NCBI GenBank assembly: GCA_021234535.1
Contig: CM037845.1
Location: 9,850,143-9,914,142 of the forward strand
From: Stichopus chloronotus
Taxonomy: Eukaryota > Echinodermata > Holothuroidea > Aspidochirotida > Stichopodidae
Length of the DNA stretch: 64,000 nt
Direction of reading: 5' to 3'
The notes beneath the pieces are model-generated. The model was not told where the DNA came from and searched no databases. It saw only the letters and a list, made by a program, of their open reading frames with translations. Shown here in pieces: positions 44,301 to 59,300 of this stretch (position 1 is its first letter; each line of letters starts with the position of its first letter). The position numbers and the translations under genes were made by a program.

Positions 44301-47300
44301 GCATTATCACCCAGTAATTTGAGCTTGCTTACACATAAGTAATTTAAGTCTATTCATTGTCAGTACACTTATGATGAGTGTCCTGCACCAAAATGTCTTG
44401 TATGTATACCCCCAAACCACTGCATGGAATTGGGTGCAACTCTCCACATAATGCTTAATACCACATTTGGCCTCTTTAGCAAAGGAAAAGTATATGTTGG
44501 GTTACAGTGGGCGTATAGAGAGTCCCAGTAAATTTCATGCCCAGTTTGAATGTCATGGAATTATCTGGTCACAGCTTGAATGAAGTGAAATTATGAATGA
44601 GGTGACACTTTCTTGCGAAGCATAATCCATATTGAGTGTCTCATGATCCTATGAATGCTTTCTTATCTTTGCCGGAGAAGATGGCCGGGGGAGTACCAAG
44701 AGTGAGGAGGTTGTGTGGAGATATGTACCTGCACCTAGCACTTCTCATAATCTTGTTGCTCCTTAACCTATGCCTGGTCCTAACCTAAACCACAGGTCAT
44801 CCAGGAAATGCTTCAACTCTTGCACTTGAAAATCAAAACGAACTGATTATCTCTCACTGATATAACATGTCTCTTGTTTTGATGTTATTCGTTTGCAATG
44901 CTTGTATGCATCCACTTGCTTTTGAAAATAAAGAAGCAAGTGAACGACATACCTTCCTCTCAAATCAGGTTAAATGAGGAGGGTCGTGAAGTGTTAGTTG
45001 CATGACATAAAGTGATGTCAGCCAAACTGTTGAGTGGGAAATACACTATTGGACCAATACGTCAGACTTTACCCCATCAATCCAGGTGCACAGACAGCTT
45101 GAAACCTACTTCAAAGATTTGTGCGAACTGAAAATGCCCATCTTCTAAGAAATCAACCGCATCCATGAATCTGACTCCGGTCACTTCAGGGATAAGGAGT
45201 TCAAGGATGAAAAGATTCCGTCAGGCAATTAAATGCCTACAAAGGGAAACAAGATTTGTTTCTTTAAGCAGACTTTACCTGTTGTTTTATTCGGAGAGTT
45301 TTCTTCTGACTTCTTTGAAGCTCCAGGTGTACTGTCTTCAGCTGCTCTCCCACTCAGAGCTACGATTAATGAAACAAAACAAGTGAGTGAGCTGTGGCTA
45401 CCAAAATCACAAAAACAAAGCATTCTTCTTTCAACATGATGTCAAAAATGAAGGACTTTTTGGGTACAAATCTGTCTGTGACTCATTATACTGTATGGTT
45501 ATACAGATCAACATTTTATCTATATGTTTGGGCACAGGATTGATTGCAATGGCTACTAAAAGAGAGAGGTAAACAGGGTTCCAGCACCTTTGAAAGAATC
45601 AATTTTTATAACCTTTTCCATGATTTTATCAGGACCAAATAAAGAAGTTCCATGACATTCCTCTTGACATCTTACATAAGGTTTTCAAAACTATAACAGC
45701 AAAAGCCAAAGCAATATGAGGTGAAGTGAATAATAAATTTTGATATTACAAAGGAGACTACATTTTGATATTGTGATTGAGAAAGAAACAATGTCACTTT
45801 GTGGAAAATTTCCAGGACTTTTCCAGGACTTCAAACAATTTCCCCAAATTTCAAGACCTTTCCAGGACTTGAAATAATTTTCAAACTCTGTGATGACTTT
45901 TCCAGGTTTTTCCATGACCATGGGAACCCTGGGTGCAATAGAGAAAGCAATTATAAACAAGAGAACCTCCACTGGACAATTCCCACCTGAAAAATTCCCA
46001 ACCCCGAGAATTTCACCGTGGACAACTCAATCCTGACAATTTCTTCAGGAAAATGATAGGGGCCATTAAGGAAAGAGTAAGGGGATCTGTCGGGGGAGGG
46101 GGCGAATTGTCCTGGAAACTATTTCCCGAGTGCTCTGACCAATTCTTCCTGTCGGGAGTTCAAAAACCCTGGAACCAACGGTCCATACATTGGGTATTTT
46201 AACAGAAGTAAGCATCTCACTGGCATGCACTGCAGTATGAATAAATGTCATCCTCACAAACTGCTTACCAAGTCACCTCTTTCAACATATGCCATGTACA
46301 AACTACTTTGAGACTTCCACGTCTGGAAAGCCCACTTCTCGTCGGAATCATGGCATAAAGATTCATACTGCAAACTGTAGGCAACATCGCAAATTTTACC
46401 TGAACTGCAGAAAATGAGCATCAGATCCCACATTTCTATATCAAAGATAGGCAACAGGATATGAGGGGACAGAAAAAAGGATGACATGGTTAGGCAAAAA
46501 AAAAACTATACTGTTTGACTAATGTGTCTTAGTTGAATGCAGACAAGGGAGGGATAAGTTTAGAAGCCCCCAGATTTATGCCAATGGTGTACAAACTTTA
46601 CCAGCATGTAAAAAAGACTCATGCTGGAGGGGAGTGGGAGGGGAAAAAGGCTTGCATGAGGGCACAAATCATTGCAGTTAGCTGACACTAGCAAGCACAG
46701 TATCAAGACCAACTAGGGGAGGGGGAGGGGGGAGGGAGGGGTTCAAGCTCAACAAACCACTAGATCAATATAAAGTGACACCCAGGCAGTCATTAGCCAG
46801 ATCTAACTAACTGAAAGGCCGACCGGATTCGCAGTTCAGCCGTCTCCGATACAACACCCACAACAATGTTCTCCTTCCTTGTCAAAAACAATTCTAAGAA
46901 GCTTATGAGAAAGAAAACCCCTCCTCGAGGTACCTGGACTTTCGCCTTCTTGGTCCTCGGAGGCAAAATGCTGCAGCTGAAGATTTTCGGTCAAAGATTT
47001 GTCCATTCCGTCGTAGCCATAAATACCCAGTAGCTCGTTCATGGTGTCTGCGGCATAGTCCTGAAAAAGGTCAGCAGACAAAACAAAAAGTAAAACAAAG
47101 GATCATGGGAAATCATTGGACTATACACAAGTAGACAGGTGAGGGTTTGTCCCTGCATTATCTGCTGTTCTGATCTGAACACTGCTTTGGCGAATAGCTG
47201 TGAGTTAAAAACAAAGCGGAGTATCGAATTCCAGTATGACGTTGAAATTGATACGTCTTGCTATATTTGTTCGGGCTGGATTGAAAGGAACTTTATTTTG

Positions 47301-50300
47301 CATTTGTGATCCAGAAAGACATAGTGCAGTATCTTTAGACAAGATAAATTTTCAACTGACAGCGTGGCTATATGATGAGCATTTCAAACTTGTGGTCTTA
47401 CTCCCCAAACAAGAGGTGAAGGGTCCTATTACAACTAATAAATGGTTTGTTCGGCCACAGTTTTGGAAAACAGAGTGTTCAAGGATATTCAAATGGAAAA
47501 AAAGGCTATTTGGTGAAAAGTTATGAGGCACTTAAAATAGTCCAACACTATTGTACATTAAAGCAGAGAATTAAGACACACTTTGGTACCTTTGATGTTA
47601 ATAATATGGCAATTTCTGAAGACCTTGCAGAGGTCTTTGAGGTACAGTACATACTTTTACTACTTTGTCTACTATGAGGGAAGAAACTAGATAAGATGTA
47701 TTACTTCAATCAAAATGGCTCAACCACTGCTGGCAAAATTTAACCATTTGACTTTTTTAACATTCCAGGGAACAACAAGTCATCTATATCACAAAATTGG
47801 GTTAATGGGTACATTGTAGAGGTACAAACAAACAACCGCATCTCTAGGAAAAGCATCCCTACTTTGGGATAACTGTTATGGATCTCAAACAAGTTGCCAG
47901 AGGAACCAGATGGTGTCAAAAAAAGTGAGATTCTTGGATGCAAATTCTGCTAAACTCCTCAGTTATGCACCTCGGGAATAGCAGAATCAGGAGCTGCCAG
48001 TCCAGTATAGGTTGGACTGTGTTTAACATGACCAGTTCATTGTTGCCACTAACACAGTCCTGGCGCGGTAGTTGAAAGCACTGTAACTGTGCTGAGACAA
48101 GTAAGACAGTAGCTTACTATGTTATGCCACATTAAGAACCCACTCTGTACTGTATGCCACTGTAAATGGTGGCTGCATACTCCCAATGTACAATTTGGTG
48201 TAGCATCCATTCCGACAAGTTAGAGACAACGTTATAAGAATGCAACAAATGAGAAACAAGTCTATTTCCCTGTGAGACTGTGAAGAGAAACTTGCACAAG
48301 AGTGGCTACATGAGCTTTCAAAGCTTTCTGGAGAATAGCTTGCACACTAGTTTTGACTAATAAGTGAACAAGTATTGTAGTCTCCACGTGTGTTTATCTT
48401 CAAAATCAGGGTAAAATTTCTATCCTACAGGAAAAAAAGTTTTACAAATGAAGTAGAGAGAAAAAAAAAAACAACAAAGTACTCTAATCTACTACAGTGC
48501 AGTGAACTTGACAAATATGCTGAGCCATGATGCGGAAATCACAAAACCGATTCACTTGGAATATCCCGCAGAAACAAACTTCATGTTTTTACTCCCTACC
48601 ACGAAAGAAACAGAAAAAGGAGGGTAGCATAAATACGATTTGCACAACTTTTACGTTGCAATCCTAACTTCAGTTTCATATTGCAAATAATTGATCACTT
48701 TGGTATTTTCTTTAATTCTTTCACAGGCACTTACGTAATATTACGTATCATGAAAAGTTTCTGTTTCAGTGTTTCTCTTTACTGTAGGTAGTTGGCAGAA
48801 AATGGTGGCATCCAAGTATTAAATGGACACTAGCTGCAAAAGGGTTAACATGCAAAAAGGTAAACCTGAAATAACGAAAAAAAAAAGGCTATTCATTGAG
48901 CATTGCTTTTCAAGGAGAGAACACAGGGTCAAAGACTTAACCTTTAACTGTCTGAAATGAGGTAAACAGTGCATCTCATTACTGGAGTTCAATGTCCACT
49001 TTCAATGATACACTTTGTATAAAAATAAAAAGCAAAATTTCAGTTTAGAAAATATAGAAGGTAACATATATGAATGATGAATCGCTCACAAGAAAGGGAG
49101 CAAATTGATGTTAAAATGATGAGGTGCCATGTGGCACATTATTACTTCAAATTCAACAGGCAATAAAGACATATATGTACTGCAGATAAATGATATGTCA
49201 GTCAAATGCTTGCACCTTTCCACCATCGGTGGTCTCACAAAAACCTTAACCCAGATACTGTACTGTACTGTAAGCACTGACCCATGCTACAGTCACTTTG
49301 CCATAGGTTTAGACAAAACAAGAAAAAAAAAAACGAACAAAAAAAGGGATTTTTACTGGAACCCAATTCTCCATTTAAAATACACCAACCGTACTGTGAT
49401 TGTCCTTAAAATAGTAGTACAGTCGATATATACCATAGGTGACGACAAAAGACATCCTGAACTTTTGACCTTTGAAAACACAAGGGGAATTTATGGCAAA
49501 GCTCTGTGATATTGCGGAACAAGTTCCGCTGTTGACCGCCAAAGCCAACAACGCCTGTTAATTATGTCGCTGATGAATCTTTCTGGAATTTGTGTCCCTG
49601 ATGGCACTGACACGAGCAGGTACAATGGACCGAATGAGACTATTAAAATGGCAGCCAAATACCATCAATTTGATGAAGTACACAGTAAACTGTGTCAATG
49701 CTTTAACCTGTCAAAAAAGTACAACATATATAACCATCTGAGTTTCTCACAGCTTTTACTGTACTTTAAAAATAAAGTACATACAAGAACGTTGACGGAT
49801 CTAGATGTCTCAGCTACAGCAGACGCTGATTGCGTATCGCATCACTTTTCAGTTTTCTTTTTCTAGATGGATATTACAGGGCGCAATCATCACCATACAA
49901 CGAAGAGAATGGACTGGGGAGAGGAAGATGAGATGTTTCAATTCCCTAGTAATAGATGGGTGTGATATAATAATGGGGGGGGGGGGTGGGAGGGATGTGG
50001 GGGTCTGTGGGGACAGTGACAAAAGAGAGGATTGTTGACAGGCCAGTAATGTCCAATCAGTGTGAAATTATCTGACTTGATCATGCCTTGCTAACTCTTT
50101 CAATGACCAAAAGTGATTAAGTATTCATTAAATCTCTATGGGCCCCAGAGTGTAAAATCAAAGGGATGCAAAAGATACCATCCTCCTACTGCAGTGATTG
50201 TGTTTGAAATGCCTTGGATCTGTCCTTGAGATACAGAAGGGTAGGACTTGAATACTCTTAATTTTGCTGTACAGTGAGATTACTTCAAAATCAGCAAAGC

Positions 50301-53300
50301 ACTACTGTGAAAACGATTGAAAATCTGAACAGATTTCAGTACCAAACTTCTCACTGTACAGTACTCGAAAATTCCAGTTTTATGCCAAGTTCAATTGAAA
50401 GTTGGTGATGCAACCTTCTCAAGGGAGGGAGGGGGGGGAGTCATGGTTGGACCTAAGTCCCAGTCAAGTTCTTCAGTGAATTTGAAAGGAGAAAGACAGG
50501 ATGTCCCATGTTCTTCAAACAAGAACGTAACCAGTGGAGTGACTTCTAGGACAAAAGAACCATACATGTGGGTGAATTCAATTTCAAAAACATTGTGTAA
50601 GGGCTACACGCCCTACCAGGATATCACTGGCAATTTTAGTCGGAATGTGACATTAGATATGCATACATGTGGAAAGTAATCACTCTGATTAAGCTAATTA
50701 AGGCACATCTGAGTAGGTTTGAAGCTTCTGAATTGCCCTGAAGTTCACATACATAGTTTTTGTTGGGTCGTCATTTTTGGTCACTACTCTATTCCTTGAA
50801 GTCAACCTACGGTTTTGATGTAGCAGTGATTGGCTCAAAATTTCTGAGTAAATGCACTGTACAATTAAAGCTGCATAACACTACTGATAACTCTACATCC
50901 ATAGCAAGTGTACAATTTAAGTGACTGAATAAGGAGGAAATAACATCTGGGGTAACAGACATCACCCATACTACTGTATATAGGTTGGCTGGTACATACA
51001 GTACAGTACAGATCACTACTTGTAAAATGGGCACAAAAAGTTTGACTTTTGTGACTTCGAAAGATTAACGATTATAAATCTTTTGAAAAGCACGCATTTT
51101 TCATTTTCGCACTTCATGATCGTTTTGGTTGATCTCCTCCAATTTCACACTGAAGTTTGAAAGCAATCATCGTTATGGCTTGAAAATGACAAAGAAAATC
51201 AAATCCAAGTTGTATCTCTTATTGCTGATTCTCTATCCTAACAGCTCTTCAACCCAGTGGCTGTTGTGTTTCTCTTCCCACGGACATGTACAGCTTGTAA
51301 TGTTAATACTGAGTGTCTCAGTCACAGATTTGCAATTAGTTATTTTGATCGTTCATTAATACCCTTTCATTGTTGGTTCAATTGTGCACCAGACGTTCAC
51401 ATTCTCTTAATTTTGACCATTTAAGATTAACATACATGAGGAAGACTCAGCAGGTGTTACCGACTGTAATGAATTTTGTGAACAAACTCCATGCGCCCTG
51501 TTAACTGTATAAACATGAGCTCACTTCACCAGAAATCCTGATCACCACTGACGTCAAAACACTAGAGCTGTGTTTTTGCAACCTGTTAAAGCTGCTTTTT
51601 GACAGACATTTTTTATTGTTTTGCTTGTTTAATTACCCTGTTTATAGTCTGCTTCATTCTCACTTTCAGACAATGCCAAATTTCAGGAATAAGAGAGGAA
51701 TAGTGTGTGAAAAACAAAATCGAGGCTCAAAAATACACTCATTTTGTTGAATTATTGTTTTTCAACAGCACTGTAATGACTTTTTAACTTAAAGGATTCT
51801 TGAAGAAAATAAAGATAGTAAAACAATGACAAATGGCTATATTTTAAATGCAAACAAAATTTTTTTGTCATAATACACTGGGATAGTGTTATATTCTCTA
51901 GAAAGATTTGAAAATTTCTCATTTTTTTTTTCCAATTGTATTGACAATTCACCCACCTTTACGACACATCATTATGGAATGGCATAAGCCATACGAGGCC
52001 AACCTTGCAATTATTCACAAAAGATTGTAAGTTATGGTGACATCCCTTTGTCCAACAAATACTTGCCTACTTGCCTACTTGTTTTGCACATCTCTTTCTT
52101 TTATTTGCAACTACAACAGTACCAATTAAGGAATTAATAAGCCTTTGATATTTTTGTAATGAGACAAATCCACTTCATAAATAACCTTGTCTGAATCACA
52201 TGACTTCTGCAAAACACTCTAATAGAGTGTTTCTTCCTTTTTTTTGTGAGGTCAATTTGCTACTGTGGTACAGTAACTTGATGTGCTGCATCATTTGATG
52301 TTTCATCAGGCTTGAAAGATCTACAGTGACATGCAAATGGCCACTTCAACCAAGGAGTTGCTATTTAACTTAAATAGCTACTCCCTGCTTCAAATTCAGA
52401 ATGTGGGTACCATGACAATCAAATCTTGTAACATCAAAATAACTCTTTGGTGCGGTATGCTTCAATAGATCTGTAAAACATTTTTGGACTGTGCAAACAC
52501 TTCACGACTACTGTATCACCTTCTACTCACTTTTAAAATGTATCTTCAAACATTTTCGAAGGCCACTGGAAACATAGTTGTTACGACACACATTGTATTA
52601 CTTTTAAACAGTTTATCCAATCCCTTTCTTCCATTTTCTGTTGTTGACGGAGGTAGTGGAAGTGGGAGATGGGAGTGTGTTGGGGGGGGGGGGGGTGGAA
52701 GGGTGAGGGAATTGCACTCAACCAACCAACTTTGAAATCATCCATTTTTTTTCCCCTCCCGGTTATGTGAATTAAATGGGACTTAGAAAAATGATTGAAA
52801 ATTTTGATTTTGATTTCAATTGAAAGTTATGTAGATTCTGTGAAGAGTCACTTTATTTTGAAGGTCCACCAAGGAAATGACCACTTATTCAGCAGGGGCA
52901 GTCACTCAGTACTGTGTAGAAGAGATGAAGTAGAAGAAACAGCCAGGGAGCAAATCAAGTGCATTATTGACTTGAGTTTGGTTAAGGATGACCTGATCTC
53001 GGAAAACTATGGCCATCTTTGGTACGATTTGCTGTCCAACTGCAGAAGCAGTTGCTCTTGCTACATGTTTGTTAATACCGGTCGCCAAGTGAGCAGTGTG
53101 CATTACGGGTACCTTCTACGGATGGTAGTGTCTACCACTAAAATTTAGATTGGTGCAAACTGCAAGTGACATCTATATAAATTGTTCCCACAAATTGTAA
53201 GAGTGGAAAACTTTGTATACTTTTCACTGGAGTCTTCTTCCAAACATTATTCAAAAACAGCCTTTTTTTTTTTTTTGCAAATGTCACATTCAGTGACTGA

Positions 53301-56300
53301 CTTGATTGGATCTCAGATCTCCCGCAAAATGAACAGACACTGCAGTTTAGAACGCCAGATAAAGATTACTGTATGAATTCTTTCATTACCGAGCTTCCCA
53401 GTTTTCTTACTTTGTGTGTGTCAGGAGGCAATACAATGACGTCATTTATGACTGGCAAGTATTTCCACACATTCAGACACAGTAATCTCTATCAACAAAA
53501 CTGTTTCAACTTTAAGAGCCCCTTAATATGTCACTGGAATGTTAAAAGGCATATTTTAGCGATCATTGAAGGGGTTCTTCATTGAAAGAACAATTTTTCA
53601 CTGCAGCCTTTTCAAACTCCATACAAATATCTAGTGATTCACTCAAGATATTGCTATTTGGAAAAAAAAAGACCTCTGGTCAAGAAAGATGTCTAGTTGG
53701 CTCAAGGTTAAAACAATGCCATGAGACAGTGATGGCTAATTACTGAGAGAAGTTTTTGTTTTCCTTTGCGTTGAAGCCCTCATTTACCATTGAAACTTGA
53801 CATAAGCTAAAATGTAGGTTAGGTATATTGTTCTGTACCTTAAAATTGAGGTCACATCTCTTAAACCATTGTAACGTTTCTTGGCAGACAGTCATGGTTC
53901 AATCAAAAATACAAAGGATATTCGAGTAGTTGTTCCTGGGTGACATCACAAATTCCTCATTACGTATAGGCACCATTTTGAAATGAATATTTTGTGAAAC
54001 CAGAAAGCCAAGAGACTATGTGATTCCTTGTCTTTATTATACTTGAATAACCAAATGCCCTCCTAAGATACTGTGCCCCAGAGAAATTAATTGTTCTAGT
54101 TCTAGTGTAAAAGTTTGAAATTGAAATTTCACAGAACTTATCTGAAAATGCTCTTCTAGGTTTGCAATTGATTGCCAAGAATTCTGCAGCCAGCAAATTA
54201 TATATGACACTTCAAGTTATATCTTTGAAGTCAGTCAATTACAGGGTGCCACTGACTCTTTCCCTGGCTAGAAATACTAAAATACAAGGACTAACCAATC
54301 ATTTCTCACAAGTCACAAGTAAAAAAATCTCTCAAAGGTAATCTAAACGGACAAATCACTTCTCTCTAATTAACAAGCTGACACATTCCACAGTGTCAGT
54401 TGTTGGATAAAGATCTCTCTGGAATTGATAAAACCTGTCTCAGTGACCTCAGAGGTCAATGGTCACTTATCAGGTAGAAAAATTCTATATGGGAGGGATC
54501 TATCTTAGTGAAGCACGAAAACCAATTATTTGTCTTTTGGGAATTTTGTACTTGTAGATCTACCAAAATAGCTCCTTAAATAGTAATGGATTTATAACAA
54601 GAGGATGACAAAGGTATGTACTGCATTTTGTTGTGCTGTTTAAAGTCACAGAATTCAAATTTACTAGACCAAAAATTCGAACTGGATTTTATGCAACATG
54701 TCAAGTACTGCTGGTTTTTGCCAGATGGTTACACCAAATACTTGTATACCCACTAATACAGTAGTAAGGGAGAGTAAGAGTACCTGCTGAGAGCTAACAT
54801 TTTGCACCTCCTAGACAACCTTCAATTAACACCAAAACCAAAGAGGTTATTCACTGCACCTCAACCCCACCTGTAAAGTGCAGGGTTCCTTTCCCTTTGA
54901 AAGTTTTTTTTTTTAGAAGAAGGAAGTACACACCCTCCAAGTTTGAAATCTATGCAAAATGTGGTTCCTGAGATACTGCAAAGATTGCTTGTCTGTATTC
55001 TGCCTACTGGTGACCTCAGATGACCTTTGAACTGCACCAAAAACGTTCCCAGCCTAGACTTTTATATGTCCTCTCTACACACCAACTTTAATCTGTCTTG
55101 CACCTTTTCTGCAAAAGTATGAGCGTTAATGGTCATATACACAAGCTTTCCACATTATGGCCTCTGATGACCCCATATGACCCTTTGACTTCCAAAATCA
55201 TCACAATGTTATTAAAGTCACAAATCATAACAATGTTATTTAATTAAAGTGGAGTACATACCCTCCAAGTTTGAAGTTCATGTAACATGTAGTTCCTGAG
55301 ATACTGCAAACTTACTTTGTCCATAAACTGGCTGCTGGTGACCTTAAATGACCTTTGACCCACATAACAAACAATCCCAGCCAAGATCTTTGTATGTTCT
55401 ACCCATAAACCAACTTTTACCTTACCTTCCCTTCAAAAACTGGAGTGCCAAAGAGATTGTTGTTACACACGCATACGCACCCAAGCTTGCACACATGTAA
55501 GCCCACACATAAACCGAACCAAAATCACCATCGCATAGATTCCTTGCCTGTCTTCGGCAAGGAATCAAAAACTCATAACTTCTGAGCCAAACATGCCATT
55601 GAGATGTATGGTTTTTACGAATAGAAAGAGGAAAAACTTCTTCAAAAATTTCTTCATGAAATATCAATTTCCTTCAGTGACCAATTCCTTTAAAGTACTT
55701 GAAAGGACACCATCTCTAGCGTGCTGTATGATGCACGATATACCTTCCCAGCAGGCGTTGTTATGTACGGCCATAAAACGTAGGCCTGCAAACCTAAACA
55801 CCTGCGAACGCTTTAAGATATTTGTCACATCTAGGATTCAAGATCTCTATATTTATGAGTCACGTCCGTTGTGCAGGCAAGATGCTTGAAAGTAACTGAT
55901 GTACCGCACTCCCACTTTTCGAAATCCACAGGATTAGCACAGCAAATATTTTATTAGCACAGCAAATATTTTCTTCCACCAAGCGAGCTCCCCAGCATAA
56001 GTCGCAGGATTTACCATTGAGTTCTGTGGTTTTCAGCAGGTCTGCCTGCTTATTGTTGTAGTCACTTTAAGCTCATCAACTGAGTAATGAATGAAACCGG
56101 ACTACAAGGGACATCCACAGCAGCAAGATAAACTAAAAAGTTATACCACTGACATAGAAGATAGTGAAAGTTCAAGTTTCAAAACACAAAATTGCTTGTA
56201 AACTAGAAAACAGAAGAAGATGCAGACTTTTTCCTTTGGGTAAGGGAATTCCAAATGGTATTCCTAGTATGAACTTTCATTCTGTGCAATTTCTGTGTTA

Positions 56301-59300
56301 ATCGGAGTTAATCCGACTGAGTTACGATGATGTGTACCAGTTCCACAAAATTCTCGTACAGCACTTTTCTGATGTAGTTCATTTGGTTGGGATCGTCCTT
56401 TATTGATGAGACTTGACATAACCGTACTGTGGGTAGCTGTTGACTTCATGAGAACAATAGGCAGCACAATGGATAGGCAGAGTGAATGGTTCTTCTTCCT
56501 CAATGTGAATTGACAATTCCCTGCGTGTGTTCCGAGCTTATCGTGGGACTATTGACCCCTGCGTTTGGAGCAGATTATCTAATTAAAATGGGCTCTAATT
56601 TCCTTGGTTTACTTTTAAGTAGTACTGTACCTTTGATTGTGATTGCTGGAAGTGAAATTCACCAAATGTGTCATGCTGGAGGCACAGTTTTATGTATACA
56701 TCTCCTGATGGTTTTGATACCCTTAATGTTCTATTTCTGTGCAATGTTGACGTACGCATCTCCAGTGCCTACTGCATAGACGATAGTCACGATACAATGC
56801 ATACTTAAGATTGTACAGTACCACAATTTGAATTTAGAAAACCCTTAAAAAGTGATTTGTAAGTAAGAAAACATTACCAATGAAAAAAATTTAAAAATGA
56901 GATTTCATGTTAAGACTTTACCTCTGTTCATTGGTGAAAACCATGCAAATATCAATAGCATGTTCTGCTTGGAAGTTAGATCCATTACAACATATTTCAG
57001 CCAATTTGTAAAATTTTCCAGTAGTACAATGCATTATGGGAAATATGCGATGTCACAGCAGACAATCAAACTGAACATACAGTACTTTAACGTCTTGACC
57101 TGCATTAAACAAAAACAAAAAAAATGTTTTTTAAGTTGTGTCATGTTTTTCTCCTTTTACAAAACATTTTGTGCCCCTGAGGCCCACTTGAAATCTTTCT
57201 TGTCCAGATTGGGTCTTTCTCCAATCAGACACTAGTGTGGGGTTTGAAGTGAATGAATGCAGTGCAGTGACAGAGTGACTCTCTTTTCATTTAAGATCCT
57301 TTTATATTGCGGCTTGAAGTTCCTCCAGGAATAACAATTCAAGAGTTTCAACATGCTCACTTGGGGGAGCAGTTTGCTGTATTGCAGCAGAAACTTCTAA
57401 TGACTGGTATCACATTGCTCAACAAACCAGTAACTTGTCCCAGGGCCAAACCGAAAGACTGTGGTGACCCCCCCTTTTCGCAGAGGAGAAAAACGTGGAA
57501 ACTGATATATCACTTCCTCTCTGGCAAAACACACTGCACATTACCTTCCCCAGAAAATACGTCACTCAGGGTAACCACACTTTTGGTTAAACCGTGAAAT
57601 GACTTCGAATTCTTGTTAGTTGTTAAATTTTGTCAATTTTAGGCCAATCTAATAGAAATCTTTGGCACTTTCCACATTTGGGTGGGAGAGAATGGGGAAA
57701 GAGAATGACAACGAGAAAGTATCTACATGTAACCCTGCATCTAAGTACACTCTCCCCTTGGAGCAGTGGTAAAGACAACAGGCACATATTTAAGTTCTTG
57801 GCACATGAACTGTGCAGCTGAAGAAACTGGCTCTGCAGTTGTGTGGAGATATGTGAGCATGGAATGACATTTATAAACGTATGACTACATTATGACTACA
57901 TTAAAGCTGGAATATAAGTTGTACTGGCAATCACCTGGTCATCAACCTTTGTTCTTCATCAGAGTTTCAGAGATGAAAAAGTAGAGAAAAAGATCACGTC
58001 ACAAAATTTGAAAGAGAACTACAGTATGCATCACATCTTCGAGATATTTGAATATGAAAACTGTCTCAACATAATTGTTGGCCAAAAAAGTTCAGACTCT
58101 ACGAGAAAGTGTAGCCGTCAATCACTGTAATGCTTGAAATCAAACAAACCAATGGGAATGGGTATGAACATGGGACTTTATAATGTTGTTTTGTAGCACG
58201 GGTAAAACATGTCGACTTTCAATGGCAAAATATGAACCATTTTCAACTCATATTCCAGGTTTAAGAAATGTGACAATTTGACAATCTACGAAAATTTTGT
58301 TCCATTTTCCAGGTATGTCCAAAGATTTGCACTAAAGATAAGTTACTGGTTGCGATACTTGTTACAGTGCAAATATCTACCCAAAGTACTGTCTATCACG
58401 ATATCACAGGGATAAGTTGGAACCGAAGCACACCTGAATAAATTGTGTATAGAAGTCACATTGTACAGCCTAAGTCTAACAGTAAGTCTGATATGACTTT
58501 GTTATTTTCATGTCAATCGATTTAGTTCATTTAAGTTTTATAAAACCTTTAGGTCTGATTTCTAGTTTCCTAACATTATTTACTGTAGTGTAAGATTCAA
58601 ATCTGTTCTATTACATACATTTTTTTTTCCCCTCAAGTGTTCAAACGATATTGTTTGGGCCACTTCACAAACGATGTCAGGAGCAAAGTTTCAAAACGAT
58701 ATCGTTTTCCCATATCACAATATCACAACAACACTACTGAATACAGTATACGCAAAAGATGTTGACGAGATGGTGTGAGATTTTCCAATTTTCTTCCTTA
58801 GAAATGTCCCAAAACCTGTTGATGAATTTTTTTTTTTTTGAGGGGGGCATATAAATTCCATTAATCCTGATCATGGCTATAAGACTTCTCTGCCTTTTTT
58901 TCCTTTTTAGGGGGAGAGGTAAATATGTGACTTGGCATTTTGCATGTGGGATCAAGGATTCTACTGTTATCTCTTTTTTTTGGGGGGGGGGGGAGAGAGG
59001 AGGGAGGGGTTGTGACTTTGCGCTTCTCTCCTATGACAATATTGTTAGAGGCAAGAGGCTCCTTAATTTTTATGACGCAAAAATACTTCCACTACACCAA
59101 TGTAATCAGCAAAGATGTAAATAAAAGTTAAGGTTAATTAACTACAGTATGAGGGAAACTATTATATAAATTACGATCTCAAATACAAACTACTGTATTA
59201 ATAATGCAGGCTACTGTAAGTTGCCTGCATTATTACTACTGTAAAGAGAAGTAGTTGAGATACGAGTTTGCACTGTGCAGTACAGTACTTTCCTAAGAAG

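Larger units (their letters stand above)
38380..45278 (-). other. SOBP: SOBP intron 3
   Basis: 6.9 kb. It contains a CAGG-ended MITE (39332-39681), a TTAA MITE (42399-42633) and an orphan open segment on the plus strand (43568-43740). No other gene recognised. Confidence 0.7.
45360..46933 (-). other. SOBP: SOBP intron 2
   Basis: 1.57 kb, mostly occupied by a CAGGG-ended MITE (45574-45931) and, directly beyond it, a degenerate 16-bp repeat (45963-46140). Purine-rich G tracts lie near 46.62-46.74 kb. Confidence 0.7.

Noticed and set aside
47061..47081. ATG at 47081 as the SOBP start
   Set aside because: It lies inside a clear pyrimidine-CAG acceptor; exon 1 at 61.4 kb joins in phase and matches the family N terminus.
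49129..49509. 126-codon plus-strand frame in SOBP intron 1
   Set aside because: Composition is random and AT-driven; no splice or family evidence.
52795..53148. 117-codon plus-strand frame and its 65-codon antisense partner
   Set aside because: No motif; unusual only in length. Could be an old repeat fragment, but unsupported.
56486..56779. 97-codon hydrophobic plus-strand frame
   Set aside because: Looks membrane-like but lacks loops, motifs or splice context; expected by chance in T-rich DNA.
57020..57050. TGCATTATGGGAAAT resembling a ZNF143-type promoter motif (also 61580 TGCATTGTGGGTAA)
   Set aside because: Only half-matches to the motif, and no promoter evidence nearby.
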